This document shows, piece after piece, positions 24,724 to 35,753 of a DNA stretch of 64,000 nucleotides; position 1 is the stretch's first letter; the number at the start of each line of letters is the position of its first letter. The notes below the pieces were generated by a model, which saw only the letters and a program-made list of their open reading frames with translations, made no database searches and had not been told where the DNA came from. The translations under genes and the position numbers were made by a program. The stretch spans positions 1,351,595-1,415,594 of the forward strand of contig NOKP01000008.1 of the NCBI GenBank assembly GCA_002682825.1, in the 5' to 3' direction. The DNA is from Neonectria sp. B-13 (lineage: Eukaryota > Ascomycota > Sordariomycetes > Hypocreales > Nectriaceae).

Positions 24724-26309
24724 ATGGCCGACCAACAGCCGCCAACAGCGACCACGTCTCCCTCTCCTCCTCCTCCGGCTACAACCACCGCTGCCACTTC
24801 GTCTCCTCCTGCGACAACAAAGTCTCCCTCCCCCGCTCCAGCTCCCGTTCCACCGGTTCAGAACGAGCTTATTCCCGGCGATGACCCCGAGGTGCGTTTT
24901 TGTCGGCATTCAACCCGCGGCATGCGGTGTGAAGACATCACTCACATTCACTCAAACTGACCATGCTCTTCACCTTCAGGGCGATGATGACAACGCCGAC
25001 GCGGACTCGTCTCTGGGCACCGATGCGTATGCTCCTCCTCCACTGTCAACCGAACTCTCCCGTCAACCTTCAACTAACCGTCTCTCTTCCTTTGCCTCAG
25101 CGTCAGCTCAACCGCGTCCGTAACAGCCAGCATCCTCGAGTACCGCACCATCCAGGGCCGCACGTTCCATAGCGATCGTCATCCGACCGAGTACTTTACT
25201 CCCAATGACGAGCAACAAATGCAGTCGGTTGACATTACGTACGTTGCTGCCCATGTCCATTCCGCTGTGTCCGTCGCTGACAGACAGACCCTCGCCAGTC
25301 ACCACTACCTCACCGTCCTCCTCGACAACAACCTCTTCCTCGCGCCCATTAAGCCCGATGTCCAGGTCCGTCGCCATGAATGCGCGCATATGGCCTACCG
25401 TGCGTTGAGTTGCTGACCATTTGCGCAACAGAGAGTCCTGGATGTTGGTACCGGGTCTGGTATGTCCGCCCTCCCTCCATTCGCAACAACACCAACAGCT
25501 AACATACCTCTGCAGGTATCTGGGCAATGTACGAAACCCTCGCTCACTGACTAGAACCACCCGCTCACCTTCATCTCCAGTGACTTCGCCGACCAGTTCC
25601 CCACCGCCGAAGTCGTCGGATCCGACCTCTCGCCCTGCCAGCCCGAATGGGTGTCCCCCAACGTGCGGTTCGAGGTCGACGACGCCACGCTGACGTGGAC
25701 GTGGAAGACGGACTACTGGGACTTCATCCACGTGCGTTACCTGTTCGGCGCCATCCAGGACTGGAACGGCCTCTTCAGCGAGGCCTACCGCTGCTGCGCC
25801 CCTGGCGGCTGGGTCCAGTCGTGCGAGGCCGACGTCCGCTTCTACAGCGACGATGGCACCACCGACCTCGAGCCCGTCCTCAAGACCTGGGGCCAGCTGT
25901 ACGAGGACGGCGGCAAGGTCATGGGCCGCACCTTCTTTGTCCAGCAGGACGGGCTGCAGGAGAAGGCCCTCGAGGCGGCTGGCTTCACCGACATCAAGAC
26001 TGTCGACTACAAGCTCCCCGTCGGCGGATGGCCCAGGGATCCCAAGCTCGCCGAGGTTGGCTCCTTTGTCAAGTTGACCCTGGAGAACGACATCGAGGGT
26101 GAATCAATCCTCCCTCGCTCCTTGTCCCATCCACTCCGCTAACCATCCCCACAGGCTACACGCTCCTCATCTGGCACAACGTGCTCAACTGGCCCAAGGA
26201 CGACTACCAGCTCTTCCTCATGGGCATGCGCAAGGCCCTGCGAAACCGCAAGGTGCACTCCTACATGTCGGTGCGCTACGTCTACGGCCGCAAGCCCGAG
26301 ACACACTGA
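24724..26309 (+). CDS. LaeA-like SAM-dependent methyltransferase
   Basis: Eight exons: 24724-24891, 24980-25026, 25101-25238, 25299-25365, 25432-25459, 25516-25528, 25581-26098, 26155-26309; 377 residues. All introns have GT-AG borders and keep frame. Residues 1-56 are Pro/Thr/Ser-rich. The family core starts with EYRTIQGRTFH, then DITHHYL and the SAM-binding motif I VLDVGTGSGIWAIDFA at about 142-157, the acidic loop GSDLSP, DFIHVRYL and APGGWVQSCE. The C-terminal WHNVLNWPKDD and YVYGRKPE are typical of this fungal family. LaeA controls secondary metabolism in the nucleus, but most Pezizomycotina genomes carry many paralogues of unknown substrate, and nothing here marks this one as LaeA itself. 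Exon 6 is only 13 nt. Intron 3 has two in-frame acceptor options (25283 or 25298). Confidence 0.88.
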
Positions 26310-28399
26310 GCTGGAGACAAGCCGACGGACGTTGGTGCTAGGAAGATCGCGGGTGGGCGACATGTTCCTTCTCCCCACACGATTTGATGCGAAGTATTCA
26401 TGATGTTATGACGGTGTGCTGTGATGAGGATGTACCATTCTTCCATACACAGGTGGGGTGAGAGTAAGCTGAAAGGGACTTGAGGTTGATGGATTTGTTG
26501 GTGGCAGGATCAGGGTGCATAACCGGGGCGCAATGGATGGAACCTCTCGTAACTAGCTATGCTTCAAACTTCAGTGAAGACATCCCAATATGTTGGTAAT
26601 CGGCGGGCTCTTCGTGATCGAGCTCTGTGCCTTGAAGCTGCGTTAATGAACCGGTCGTTCTGTTGAAATAAAGAAAAACTCGTCGCGTCTCTTGTTCCAA
26701 ATCGCGTGGACACTCGGGAACCATCACCAACGTCAACAGTGCAGCACAACCAGATTATTCACCCGCAAACACTTCTTCCTCACGTCCAGGGCAAGCCCCA
26801 GGCAGCAATGAAAAAGAAAATTGGAAAATACGCCTGTCAGACGTCCATCAACACCCACCCCGAGCGCGCGCCCGAAGGCAGACCGCAAACGGGGTCGAGA
26901 TCATCAAGAGAAAAACACTCTCTATACAGCAACCGCAATAAAGCAGTGCCGCCATCCTTGCGGACAGAGCGAGAGGACCATGGTATTCACTCTAGGGTGT
27001 CGAGGATATGCATTCATCAACCAGGGTAGGATCTGTGGCTCTTTTAGGGAACCAAGAGGAGGTCGAATACTATAGAAATGATTCTCCTGCGGATGTGGGT
27101 TAGCAAATGCTGTGTGAAGCAAGCGGTAGAGCAAAAGGGACTCGGTCCAGCGCAGGCAGGCAAGGCTCAAGATCATGAGTTGCAAGCGCTGCTCTGGAGA
27201 GAGGAGGTGCTCAGGTAGGGGTAGGCTTACTGAAGTATTGTCGACATGAAGAGAAAAGAAAAAAAAACCAAAACGAGGAGGACTCGGTGGTAATTTATAC
27301 TGGAAGTGTGGGGCCGCAATCACTCCTCCTCACCGCCTAAAAGTTTTCCAGCGGCAGAACTTTTTTTTTTTTCTCTGCCGCCGCAGGGAAGGCACGGCCG
27401 CCAGCCCACAAGGTGCACACGCTAGGGCAGCGATGCCCCCACCCTTGACAGGCTGGCCTGTCACTGCGCAAAGCCTCACCCAGTCGCCGGCAGCGACGCG
27501 GAGAATCTTGCGGCGATGCCTCGTCCACAAGGCCCAAAGTGTGGGTTTTTTTCTCGCCTTGGTTTTTTCTGGACTGCTTTGTCGAGATTGCACCGACGGT
27601 GAGGCCGCAGCGGGATCCGTTCTGGCGGAGGTTGGACGAATGGCTTGGATACGGCTCCGGCAGGTGGGGGCTTTGGTCTCTTCGGCTTCAAGGCTGCTTT
27701 CCTTTGCGTGCCGTGGTGGCGGCTCTCGGTGAGCAGAGTCTGTTACGTGGGATGGGACGGTACAAGTTATGGAACTAGATGATAGGATGCTTTACTGGGT
27801 GCTCGTCATGTTCACTGTTTTGTGCACACAGCGATGCAATGCTTGCCGTGAGCAAAGGAACCTACCTCGACGACATCCTAGAGTACTCGCTTGGCCGTAG
27901 TAGAAGGTTATCGACCGGATTAGCCTGAATCTCTCAGTGTCCCGTCGTCCTGTATTCCATCATATGTGTCTTGTTTCGTTGTGGGAACGATTCAGTTACG
28001 CACACGACGTCGTTCAGGGCGGAACATCTAGATCACCATCCCGTCCATGAGATGCCTTGGCTCGGCCCTCGCCAGTAGCTTCTCCAAAACATGGCCCCGA
28101 GGCTACCCTGTAGACAACGTCGAAACGTCAACTAGAGAACGTACCCAGCTTTGCATTCACTCGGAAAGTACCGTTGGGTGTTAACTACAGCTGAGCTCAT
28201 CAACTCGTATCTTCAACGCGTTTGAGTTTGTTGTTGGCGCCGAGGTGTATCTTCTACTGTGTGAACACAGCGGTAGCATCACGACTGTAAGAAACAAAGC
28301 TTCACTTAGACAAAACCTCAAGACAGATTCCACCACAGCCTATCCATATCTACACCTCAAATCCCACTCAATCCAACATCTTATCAACAGTTCACGCCT
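26310..28399. other. Convergent intergenic spacer
   Basis: 2.1 kb between the 3' ends of the methyltransferase (plus) and the nucleotidyltransferase (minus). Contains scattered short frames and two A/T homopolymer runs (near 27260 and 27360). No recognisable gene, RNA or element. Confidence 0.55.
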
Positions 28400-29242
28400 C
28401 TATTCACGGTACAACCCCTCCCTCTCAATCCACGCCTCCACCTCCCCTCCCACAAACTCCCCAACACCATCGCCGCCCTCCCTCACCAGCTCCCTCACCC
28501 GCGAACTGCTCACCCCGTCCTCCTGCGCACCCGCCTCCACAACGTCCACCTGCGCCGCCCACGCCCCGGCCTCCTCCGCCACCCACGCCCGCTGCGCATC
28601 CGTCCCGTGGCCCCCCCGCGTAGTCACCCGCAGCCGCGCGCCGCCCGCGAAGAACGGCCCCAGCGCGCGCTGCATCCCGCCGGCCCCGCCGTAGTACTTG
28701 CCGTCCAGGATGCGCACCAGCGTGTCGAAGCCCGCGAGGAACGTCGTCTGCGTCGGCGCCGCGCCGTAGAAGCCCGCCTGCGCTATGGCGCGCGCCTTGT
28801 CGTGGAAGAAGGGCATCGTCGTGACCGCCACGTCGATCTCCACGATGTCCTCGCTCATGGCCTCCAGCAACTGCCGGCCCATCGCGTCCATCATCCCCAG
28901 CCGCACGGGGAAGCTCGCCGGCTTGGGCGCCTTGTCGGCGTTGTTCACGCTCAGCAGCAGCACCAAGCGCCGCGTGCCCTCCCTGGCCTCGGCCTCCAGC
29001 GCTGCGCGTGCCATGCTCGCGTGCGCCCTCGTCGGCGGGTTGAAGCTGGAGTCCAGCACGACGAGGTTGCTCACGGGGCTGGCGGGACGGCGCGGCGCGG
29101 GGCCTTCCCCATCGGCGTGGGGCAAGGTGCAGAGGACGCGGAAGCCATCGGTCGAGGATTGGAAGGATGTGAGGGCGCGGGAGAAGAAGGGGACGAGGGA
29201 TTTGGGATCTGGGCGGCGCATTGCGGGTGGCGATGTGACCAT
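28400..29242 (-). CDS. POF1: Pof1-type nicotinamide-nucleotide adenylyltransferase
   Basis: A single exon of 280 residues. The N-terminal extension (1-58) is followed by the nucleotidyltransferase fold: VVLDSSFNPPTRAH at about 61-74, carrying the (H/T)xxH nucleotide-binding signature, and the second signature SSSRVR at 245-250. The segment FLAGFDTLVRILDGKYY is typical of the yeast Pof1 branch. The reaction is NMN plus ATP giving NAD and pyrophosphate; yeast Pof1 has also been tied to filamentation and protein quality control. Third codon positions are very GC-rich, producing long antisense frames that should be ignored. The start at 29242 is the first Met in frame; Met8 is an alternative. It lies 305 bp downstream of VPS11 on the same strand. 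Confidence 0.85.
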   Translation of the reverse strand: MVTSPPAMRRPDPKSLVPFFSRALTSFQSSTDGFRVLCTLPHADGEGPAPRRPASPVSNLVVLDSSFNPPTRAHASMARAALEAEAREGTRRLVLLLSVNNADKAPKPASFPVRLGMMDAMGRQLLEAMSEDIVEIDVAVTTMPFFHDKARAIAQAGFYGAAPTQTTFLAGFDTLVRILDGKYYGGAGGMQRALGPFFAGGARLRVTTRGGHGTDAQRAWVAEEAGAWAAQVDVVEAGAQEDGVSSSRVRELVREGGDGVGEFVGGEVEAWIEREGLYRE

Positions 29243-29547
29243 GGTGGTTGGTCTTTATCTATGTGCTAAAGAATGAGGTGGAGTTTGGTGCCCTTGTGAG
29301 TGAGACTGAACAACGAACGTGGGGCTGGTGCGGTAAAAGCATCACTGAAGCCCAAGACTACGACAACGACTTGGTGATGTGATAATGATCGCTCTCGCAT
29401 TGACACGATCCCAACACCTATAACCTGGAACCCAAGAGAACATTACAACGCACAAGTCAACAATGCAACCTACAACTCCTCTACCTGGCTCGCCATCCGC
29501 TGCGCTTCAAGCCTTCAACTCAACACCTCCAACTCACCCAAACATGG
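29243..29547. other. Short spacer between VPS11 and the adenylyltransferase gene
   Basis: 305 bp holding the VPS11 3' end and the start-proximal promoter of the next gene. Nothing else seen. Confidence 0.6.
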
Positions 29548-32500
29548 CTACTCCACACTGCGCCCAGCATCCATCACACCCCGTGAGAACCAGTCCGCCA
29601 CCGTCCCGAACCGATCCTCGCTGTTGTCCAAGTCCGCCTTGAACAGATCGTGCTTCCCGGCTCGCTCCCGCTGGCCCTCCCGCATCTTGCGGATCACGTC
29701 GTTCTCCCCCGCGCACTTGGGGCACTCGGCCTCGCCCTCCTTGTCCCCGTTGCGCACGCATCGCTGATGGAAGCTGTGCTTGCACAGGAAGTGCACCGCC
29801 GGCAGGTCCAGCCTCTGGCTGCAGTCCGAGCACCAGGTTGCCTGGAACACAACGGGCTTGGTCCCAAGGTCTGCCAGCTCCCCGCGTCGCTTCTCCGTGT
29901 CGGTTCGTAGCGTGGTGATCCGATGGCGGTTGGACGCGATTTCCTTGCGCTCCCGCGTAATCATTTCGTGGAGATATGGCTTGATCATCCCCATGGTCGC
30001 CACGCCCCCTCCTGCGGATTGCCCAACGAGCGTCTGGATCACCTGCAACGGGGCCATGAGTCCATCCTTGTCAATCTTAGCCAGCACGTTGGCCAGCTCG
30101 TCGGATCCCGCCTCTTCTAGCACGCTAGGATCCGACGTCAGATACGCCAGCGCCGCCACGTAGAGTTGTGGCTCTTCGGGCCCGTACTTCCTCAACGCCT
30201 TCATCGCACCTCGAGTGTCCTTGGCTGATGTGTAGGATCTAAATATGTCTGAGAGTAGACCCGCCTGCTCCTTGACCAGTACTGTGCCGTCCTGGAAGTC
30301 GGAGAGGTGCGAGAGGAGAAGCACGTTCGAGCTTTCCATGGGAATGTGCTCCCCCTCGATGAGTTTCTTCGCCTTGGCCTCCCACTCTTCCTTGTGATGT
30401 TGTCCCTTCTTCTCGCCCGCCTTGTATAGGTACATCTCAAACAGCGTCGTGTAGAGATCCGTTCGGTCACTCGCCTTGATGTCCTTCTCTTCGAGGCATG
30501 CTTCAAGAAAGACAATGAATTCGTCAGGGTGGTCGATGAATGATGAAAACGCCGTTCGGGGAGTTGGAGGGTCGTATTCCGGGGCCGGTCTATCATCCGC
30601 GTCCACGACTAGCATCGCGTCGCTGACCGTGGGCTTCTGGTTCCCTCCTGTTCCTGGAGATGCAATGGCTGAAGTGTTCATGTACGGCAAGGGTAGGAGG
30701 TTAGAGAGGTTTTGGACTGCGCTCGCCGCACCAGCCGCAAACCCGCCGCCCAAAGGTATTTCGACGTCTTCAGCTATCTCAACTGTCTGCCTGGGCCGGT
30801 ATTTTCCGGTGTAGTAGTCCACGAACAATCTCGTTGCATCTTGGGGGCAATTCTCAATAAGCACTCTGGCGTATTTCTGCATGCACGGATACGCCTGGAA
30901 CATGTCAGCTACTGCTTCGTTCAAGCTAGGTAGGGAAACAAACCGTTTCCGGGGTTTGCCTCCAGATAAAGTCAAGGGCCTCTGCGTAGTTCTTCGAGTC
31001 TTCAATCAGGATGTCGACGACGAGGTCGATCTCGCCGTGCTTCTTGGCAAGATACGCTGCCTGCTCATAGTATCCTCCCTGACGACACATGGTGATGGCC
31101 GTGTCGAGGTCAAACTTGAGGTCGCCTGGAGATTTGATGAACTTTTCAAGTTTGTTGATATCCTTGAGCTTTGCGTAGCAGTTGAGGAGCAGCGTGGTAT
31201 GATCGGAAGTCGCCTTCCTATGCTCGTGCAGTTGCTCCAGGTACTGGATCAAGTTGTGGATGCGTTGCGTGTCAAGGAACTACAAATGTTAGACGGTTTC
31301 ACTTTGTGAAATGATTCTGCTCACCTTGCGAATAACCTGTGACGGCTCAGTTGTATCGATCGCTCGAATGTACTGTACCATCGCCGCGTCGTAATCTGCC
31401 TTTTGGTACAGGTGATCACCGAAGCGACGGTAAATCAGGCTTTGCTGCTCGCCATCCAACCCCGATTTCTGCGCGAGCTCGATGGCCAGGGGGAACATGT
31501 TTCGTTGATACATCATCTCCAGGCGCTGCTGGAGAGTTTTCTCATGGTATCGACGCACCTAGCGAAGTTAGCATTTAAACCCGGGCTGGAAATACAAGCA
31601 CCCACCTTTCCATCCTGGGTAATGGTATAAAAGTCCTCCCATATCTCGGCGAAGAATCGTACTGGGGACATTAGTGTCTCGGTATGACTGATGACCCGGA
31701 GATCTGTGTCGAGAAGCACGAATGTTGAGGCATTGAAGAGCGGATTGGTGGTACTGCCGCCAAACCGGCGCCTTAGGGCCTCGGAATCCTTGGTGCTCGA
31801 GGTCGAAGGGGGACATGCAAGTGCCACCAGGTCCTGGTAGATCGTGATCAGGCTCTTGGGTGACTCGTAGGCCCGGGGAGGACCACGCCCATCCAGCGTG
31901 TAGGTGTATATGGCGTCGTCTCGTGCAACCACAACGTCGCCTGTCCTCGGATCGAGAGTCATGCAGCCCAGGCCACATCCTGAATCCTCCACGATCTTGG
32001 GTGGTAACCCATGGCCCTTCTTCGACAAGCCCAGCTTCAATATTCTCGACGTGGTGGAAACAAAGAGCGTTGTTAACTGGGGATCTGTGGCAAGCTGCAC
32101 ACCGGTCACTGGCTCTTCGGATTCGAACACGATTCGCTGCTTTGTGCCGAGGTCATGGATGACGTCGCCTCGGATCACCGTGACAGCGCCGTTGGCGAAC
32201 CCGACTGCAATCTGGGTGAGGTCGTCGACGGCTGTGAAGGCAGATATCTTCACTCGAGTTAGTCCGACTAGTTACTTGTTTCGACTGTGGCGATGACCAC
32301 TTACGGGGAATTGCTTCCTGCCGTTGTTGATGCTCAGCGTGCTCAAGCATGTTGGCATGTTGGTCTTCTTGACCAACTTGTCGAGAGCCCAGACCTTCAT
32401 GACAGGCTCACTGCTCATGTCCTCCTGCGTTCGATATCAGACACCGGCTGCATAGAATCCACACTCTGGAGCGCGGAACAAGACCAAGGACTCACTGAAA

Positions 32501-32845
32501 CTGTGACCAGCACACTCGTTCCCTCGACCTGGCGCATGTGGGTGATGGCACCCGTATCATGCGCCTGGAAGCGTCGGATGACGTTCCAGGCCTTCCCAAT
32601 GATGCTAACCCATCCATCGTACGATCCGAGAAAGAGGCTGTCGGAGCCTGTGCATATGCTGGAGATCTCGTTGCCCTCGAAGAGCTGTTGTGTTTCCTCG
32701 GTCGGTAGGGCGATCTGAGCGACGTCGAAGAAGTCAAACGACTTCCACTGTGATGACGGGTCAGCAAGCGTATCGGAGTGAGAGCGCCTGGCCGAATAGG
32801 AGTGTTTGCGCGCAGGGGAGAGGGCTCACGTACCGAGAGGGCCAT
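29548..32845 (-). CDS. VPS11: Vps11/Pep5, HOPS-CORVET tethering subunit with RING-H2
   Basis: Seven exons: 32834-32845, 32496-32747, 32305-32424, 31606-32247, 31325-31558, 30944-31279, 29548-30894; 980 residues. Exon 1 encodes only MALS and is joined to WKSFDFFDV, a normal Vps11 N-terminus. Residues up to about 340 form the beta-propeller; the rest is an alpha-solenoid with clathrin-type repeats (RYHEKTLQQRLEMMYQRN, then AYPCMQKYARVLIENCP). The C-terminal RING-H2 spans about 887-926 (CSDC, CKH, HQRC, CPKC). Vps11 is a core subunit of CORVET and HOPS, which tether endosomes and vacuoles before fusion. The intron before exon 7 uses the less common donor GTTTGT. Every border keeps the frame. Confidence 0.94.
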
Positions 32846-33514
32846 CTTGACGCATTTGGGAGTCGTGATGGTTGGTGGTTGGGGGAAATGCACTGAGGCC
32901 GCGCGATGACGATGGTGGGACACTGTAGTACGCGTTGGAAGCTTGGGGTAGCTCTACTAGGCGGAGCTTGCTAGCGCCACAGTGGCTGACAGTGGGCGGG
33001 CACAGCAATTGAAGATCCCCTGGGGCCAATAAAAGGAGGAGCCTTACTTGGGGCACGAACTTGCTAATGGCACGCAAAATACATGGCCCAAGGTGTGAGG
33101 TAGAGTTACTAAGATCTGTAGTTTTAGGTAGTCTATGTATTTAGCTTTAGGCATGCATTTTGTTCATGTCCCTAGTAACACTCAGAAGGGGGAGCATTTG
33201 AAGGAGGTGGGGGCGGCAAAACAGCATCTCACGCCGCTGTAGTGGGATAGCAGTTCTGAATTCATGTTGATGCTGCCGAAGCACGAGGCAGCTTTATGAA
33301 CATCCTTTTATTTAACGCCTCAAGGGTATCATGTATTGTTATTACGGGGAATGCAGCGTCCCTCTGTGACTACCAGTGCTCAACCAAATTCTATCGACCC
33401 AAATAACCGACAGTGCCGCCAACCCCCAACCAAATTTCCCTGTCGATCCCAGATAAGTACATCCATAATTCATTAACACCTATACAAACAGTAGTTCCGA
33501 TTTGATGCCAAGTC
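32846..33514. other. Spacer upstream of VPS11
   Basis: 670 bp containing the VPS11 promoter and the 3' end of the next minus-strand gene. No coding signal; no TATA-like site that I would call. Confidence 0.5.
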
Positions 33515-34654
33515 TTAGTTCTCGTCTTTCTCCTTTTCTTTCTGCTTTCCCACGTTCTCGCCCGGCACCTCCCGTGGGCTGACCAACGGGCTGCTCAGCC
33601 CACCAATGCTTCCGTTCACGCTGTCAGCCCTGCCATGCCCCAGTCGACCACTTCTGACACTGGCGCCATCAGCCTGCTTAGCGTAGAAGCTGCTGCGGTC
33701 ACCAGGAATCGCCGGTGCAACACCGGTCGCCGAGTATATGCTGGTACGTTCGGCACCGATGCGTGAGCCGCCATAAAGGCCAGGTGTTGGCGGCATGCCC
33801 GACATGTCGATATTGGCACTGAGAACGCTCAAGGGCAAGCTCTCTCGACTGCCACCCCAGAGCGACGAAGGAGCCAAGGCTCTCACGGAAGCATCTGTGT
33901 CGAGAGACCGTCGACGACGGCGCTTGCTGGAAGACGCCAAGGTGAGGATAGACGCATTGTCTGTTAGGAGATTGTTGGCAGTGGCAGCATTGTACGTCGT
34001 TGGGTTGCCGGTCGGTGCGAGGTGCGCAGGGATGGCAGAGGCTGGGGATGCTGTTGGGAATGGTTGGCTGAACTGTATGGATTGAGTGTTGTTCTGGTTA
34101 TGGTTCGAGGTGCTGCCTTGTCCCTGCCCGGTGCCGTTGGGTGCCATGGATTGAATCGTCGTCAGTGTGGTAGTCAAGGACCTGACTGATGGCGCTGGAC
34201 TCGAGAAGGTGCTGTCTTCCCCCCTTCTTGAATCGACGCCCCCTCCAACTGTGCGACTCGTTCCCGCTAGGGAGCTGGCTCCGTGGCTGGGCGTGTTGAT
34301 GGAGCGCGACCCTTCACGGTCTGTCGAGACTGTCCCCACCAGGCTTCTCCTTCCAGCTATGGGAGTTGCCTGATCATCCCTGGACATGTGAGAGGACCGG
34401 GCTACGCTTGTATTACTACCCGAAGGTGCGGTAGAGAAGGTGCAGGCGCTGGTGTCGTTTGTGACACCATTCCTAACCTGTCCAGACTCGGGGTATGGGT
34501 TGTTCTTCTTAGGGCCGCGCTTGATCTTGCGCTTCGGACGGTCGCCATCGGAGGAGGATTTGAAGTTGGTCAGCTTCTTGACCCATGTTGAGAAGGGCCG
34601 TCGACGCTGGCCTTGACGGTCTGGTGGTCGGTCAGAATCAGGCGATTGCGACAT
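33515..34654 (-). CDS. Conserved-looking disordered Ser/Thr-rich protein
   Basis: A single frame of 379 residues, unrecognised. It is low in hydrophobics and rich in Ser, Thr, Gly, Asn and Pro, with basic clusters near 20-50 (FSTWVKKLTNFK, then KRKIKRGPKKNNPYPESG) and at KRRRRR about two thirds along. The basic blocks could be nuclear-localisation or membrane-binding patches. The end KQKEKEKDEN is highly charged. There are no membrane segments. An alternative model adds an upstream exon at 34740-34773 (MATTDTLPQTH) spliced at 34656 with donor GTAATT, giving 391 residues; its branch site is weak, so I kept the simple start. The steady frame and codon bias argue that it is real. It is divergent from MLH3. 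Confidence 0.65.
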   Translation of the reverse strand: MSQSPDSDRPPDRQGQRRRPFSTWVKKLTNFKSSSDGDRPKRKIKRGPKKNNPYPESGQVRNGVTNDTSACTFSTAPSGSNTSVARSSHMSRDDQATPIAGRRSLVGTVSTDREGSRSINTPSHGASSLAGTSRTVGGGVDSRRGEDSTFSSPAPSVRSLTTTLTTIQSMAPNGTGQGQGSTSNHNQNNTQSIQFSQPFPTASPASAIPAHLAPTGNPTTYNAATANNLLTDNASILTLASSSKRRRRRSLDTDASVRALAPSSLWGGSRESLPLSVLSANIDMSGMPPTPGLYGGSRIGAERTSIYSATGVAPAIPGDRSSFYAKQADGASVRSGRLGHGRADSVNGSIGGLSSPLVSPREVPGENVGKQKEKEKDEN

Positions 34655-35753
34655 GACTTGGAGGCTGGGCGTGTGTGGGAAGTTGGGCGAGGATGACGAA
34701 CTAAGGTGGACGAGATGGGAGGGAAAAGGGTAGAATTACCGTGGGTCTGAGGGAGGGTGTCGGTCGTAGCCATGGGAGTTCGAGGAGGAGGGAGAGAAGG
34801 AGGAGGGTGAGGAGGCGCGAGAGAAGCTTGGACGAGTGGGATGATGATGGGTCTCGTGGAGGCGATGCCGTGCTGGGCACCAGTGTTGGGCAGCGGGATG
34901 GCCGGAGGCGGGGAGTCAATTGCCGGAACAAAGGAGGAGACAGGCAAGCGAATGGAAGGTTGGAGAGGTCGATGGTCGATCGATAGACTCGTGAGGAACG
35001 CGCAGAGTGAGGGGCACGAGCCAGCAAGGAGTCAAAGGAGAGCGGCGTCACCAGCGTTGCATGGATGGCATGGCTGGAGATGGCGGCTGAATGCGGCGAT
35101 GGGATGAGAGTGTGTGAGAGTCACGTGAGGTCGATCCGGGGACGGGAAGCTAAATGCACGGAAGAGATGGGCAAGCACGGAAGCAAGCAAGCAGCAAGCA
35201 TGGAAAGCCCAAGCTTTGGGGCGGAGCAGATCAGCTGGAGCCTGAAGCCGAAGCCTGAAGCTGAAGCCTGAAGCCTGAAGCCTAATATCTGTATCCTGTG
35301 CGACATGAACTGAGACGATGGCACAGGTACGAAGTAGCACGCACTGAATAGTGCAACATTGCGAAACCGATAACCTACCGAGTACGGAATTCGGAGCACC
35401 TGCAGCCTACAGCCTCCAGCCAGCCCACTGGGCCTGGGGCATTTCAACTCAATTTGCACTGGGCGATGCACCTGCAGCACCTCCAGGCTCCGGGCTCTAG
35501 GCTCTCTCTGTCCACTGGCGCCTGCCAAGACCCAAGACCACGTGGACCCCGACGTCGCGACGTCACCCTCCACTCCCTCCTTAATCCCATTAATTCCCCG
35601 CCAAGGATGGATCATCCCAGCCCTGTGCTTCTGTCTTAGCTCTCCTCTCCAGCCGATTGGCTTTGACCAAGCTTCCCACTGGCAGCGCACTGTCTGTCTG
35701 CCCGATGGCCGCCTGCCCGATCCCGAGCTGACTGCGGAAACCCGAGTGAGGCC
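34655..35753. promoter_or_regulatory. Divergent promoter region between the disordered protein and MLH3
   Basis: 1.1 kb. The side near 34660-35000 is CT-rich on the minus strand (leader of the disordered protein). It contains a degenerate heptamer repeat, GAAGCCT, at about 35237-35283. Confidence 0.5.
35237..35283. repeat. Degenerate GAAGCCT tandem repeat
   Basis: About six imperfect copies of a 6-7 nt unit (GAAGCCT, GAAGCT, GAAGCC) in the promoter spacer between two divergent genes. Likely a replication-slippage product. Confidence 0.8.

Noticed and set aside
28607..29269. 220-codon and overlapping plus-strand frames
   Set aside because: Antisense of the GC-rich Pof1-type gene; Arg/His-rich translation without family features.
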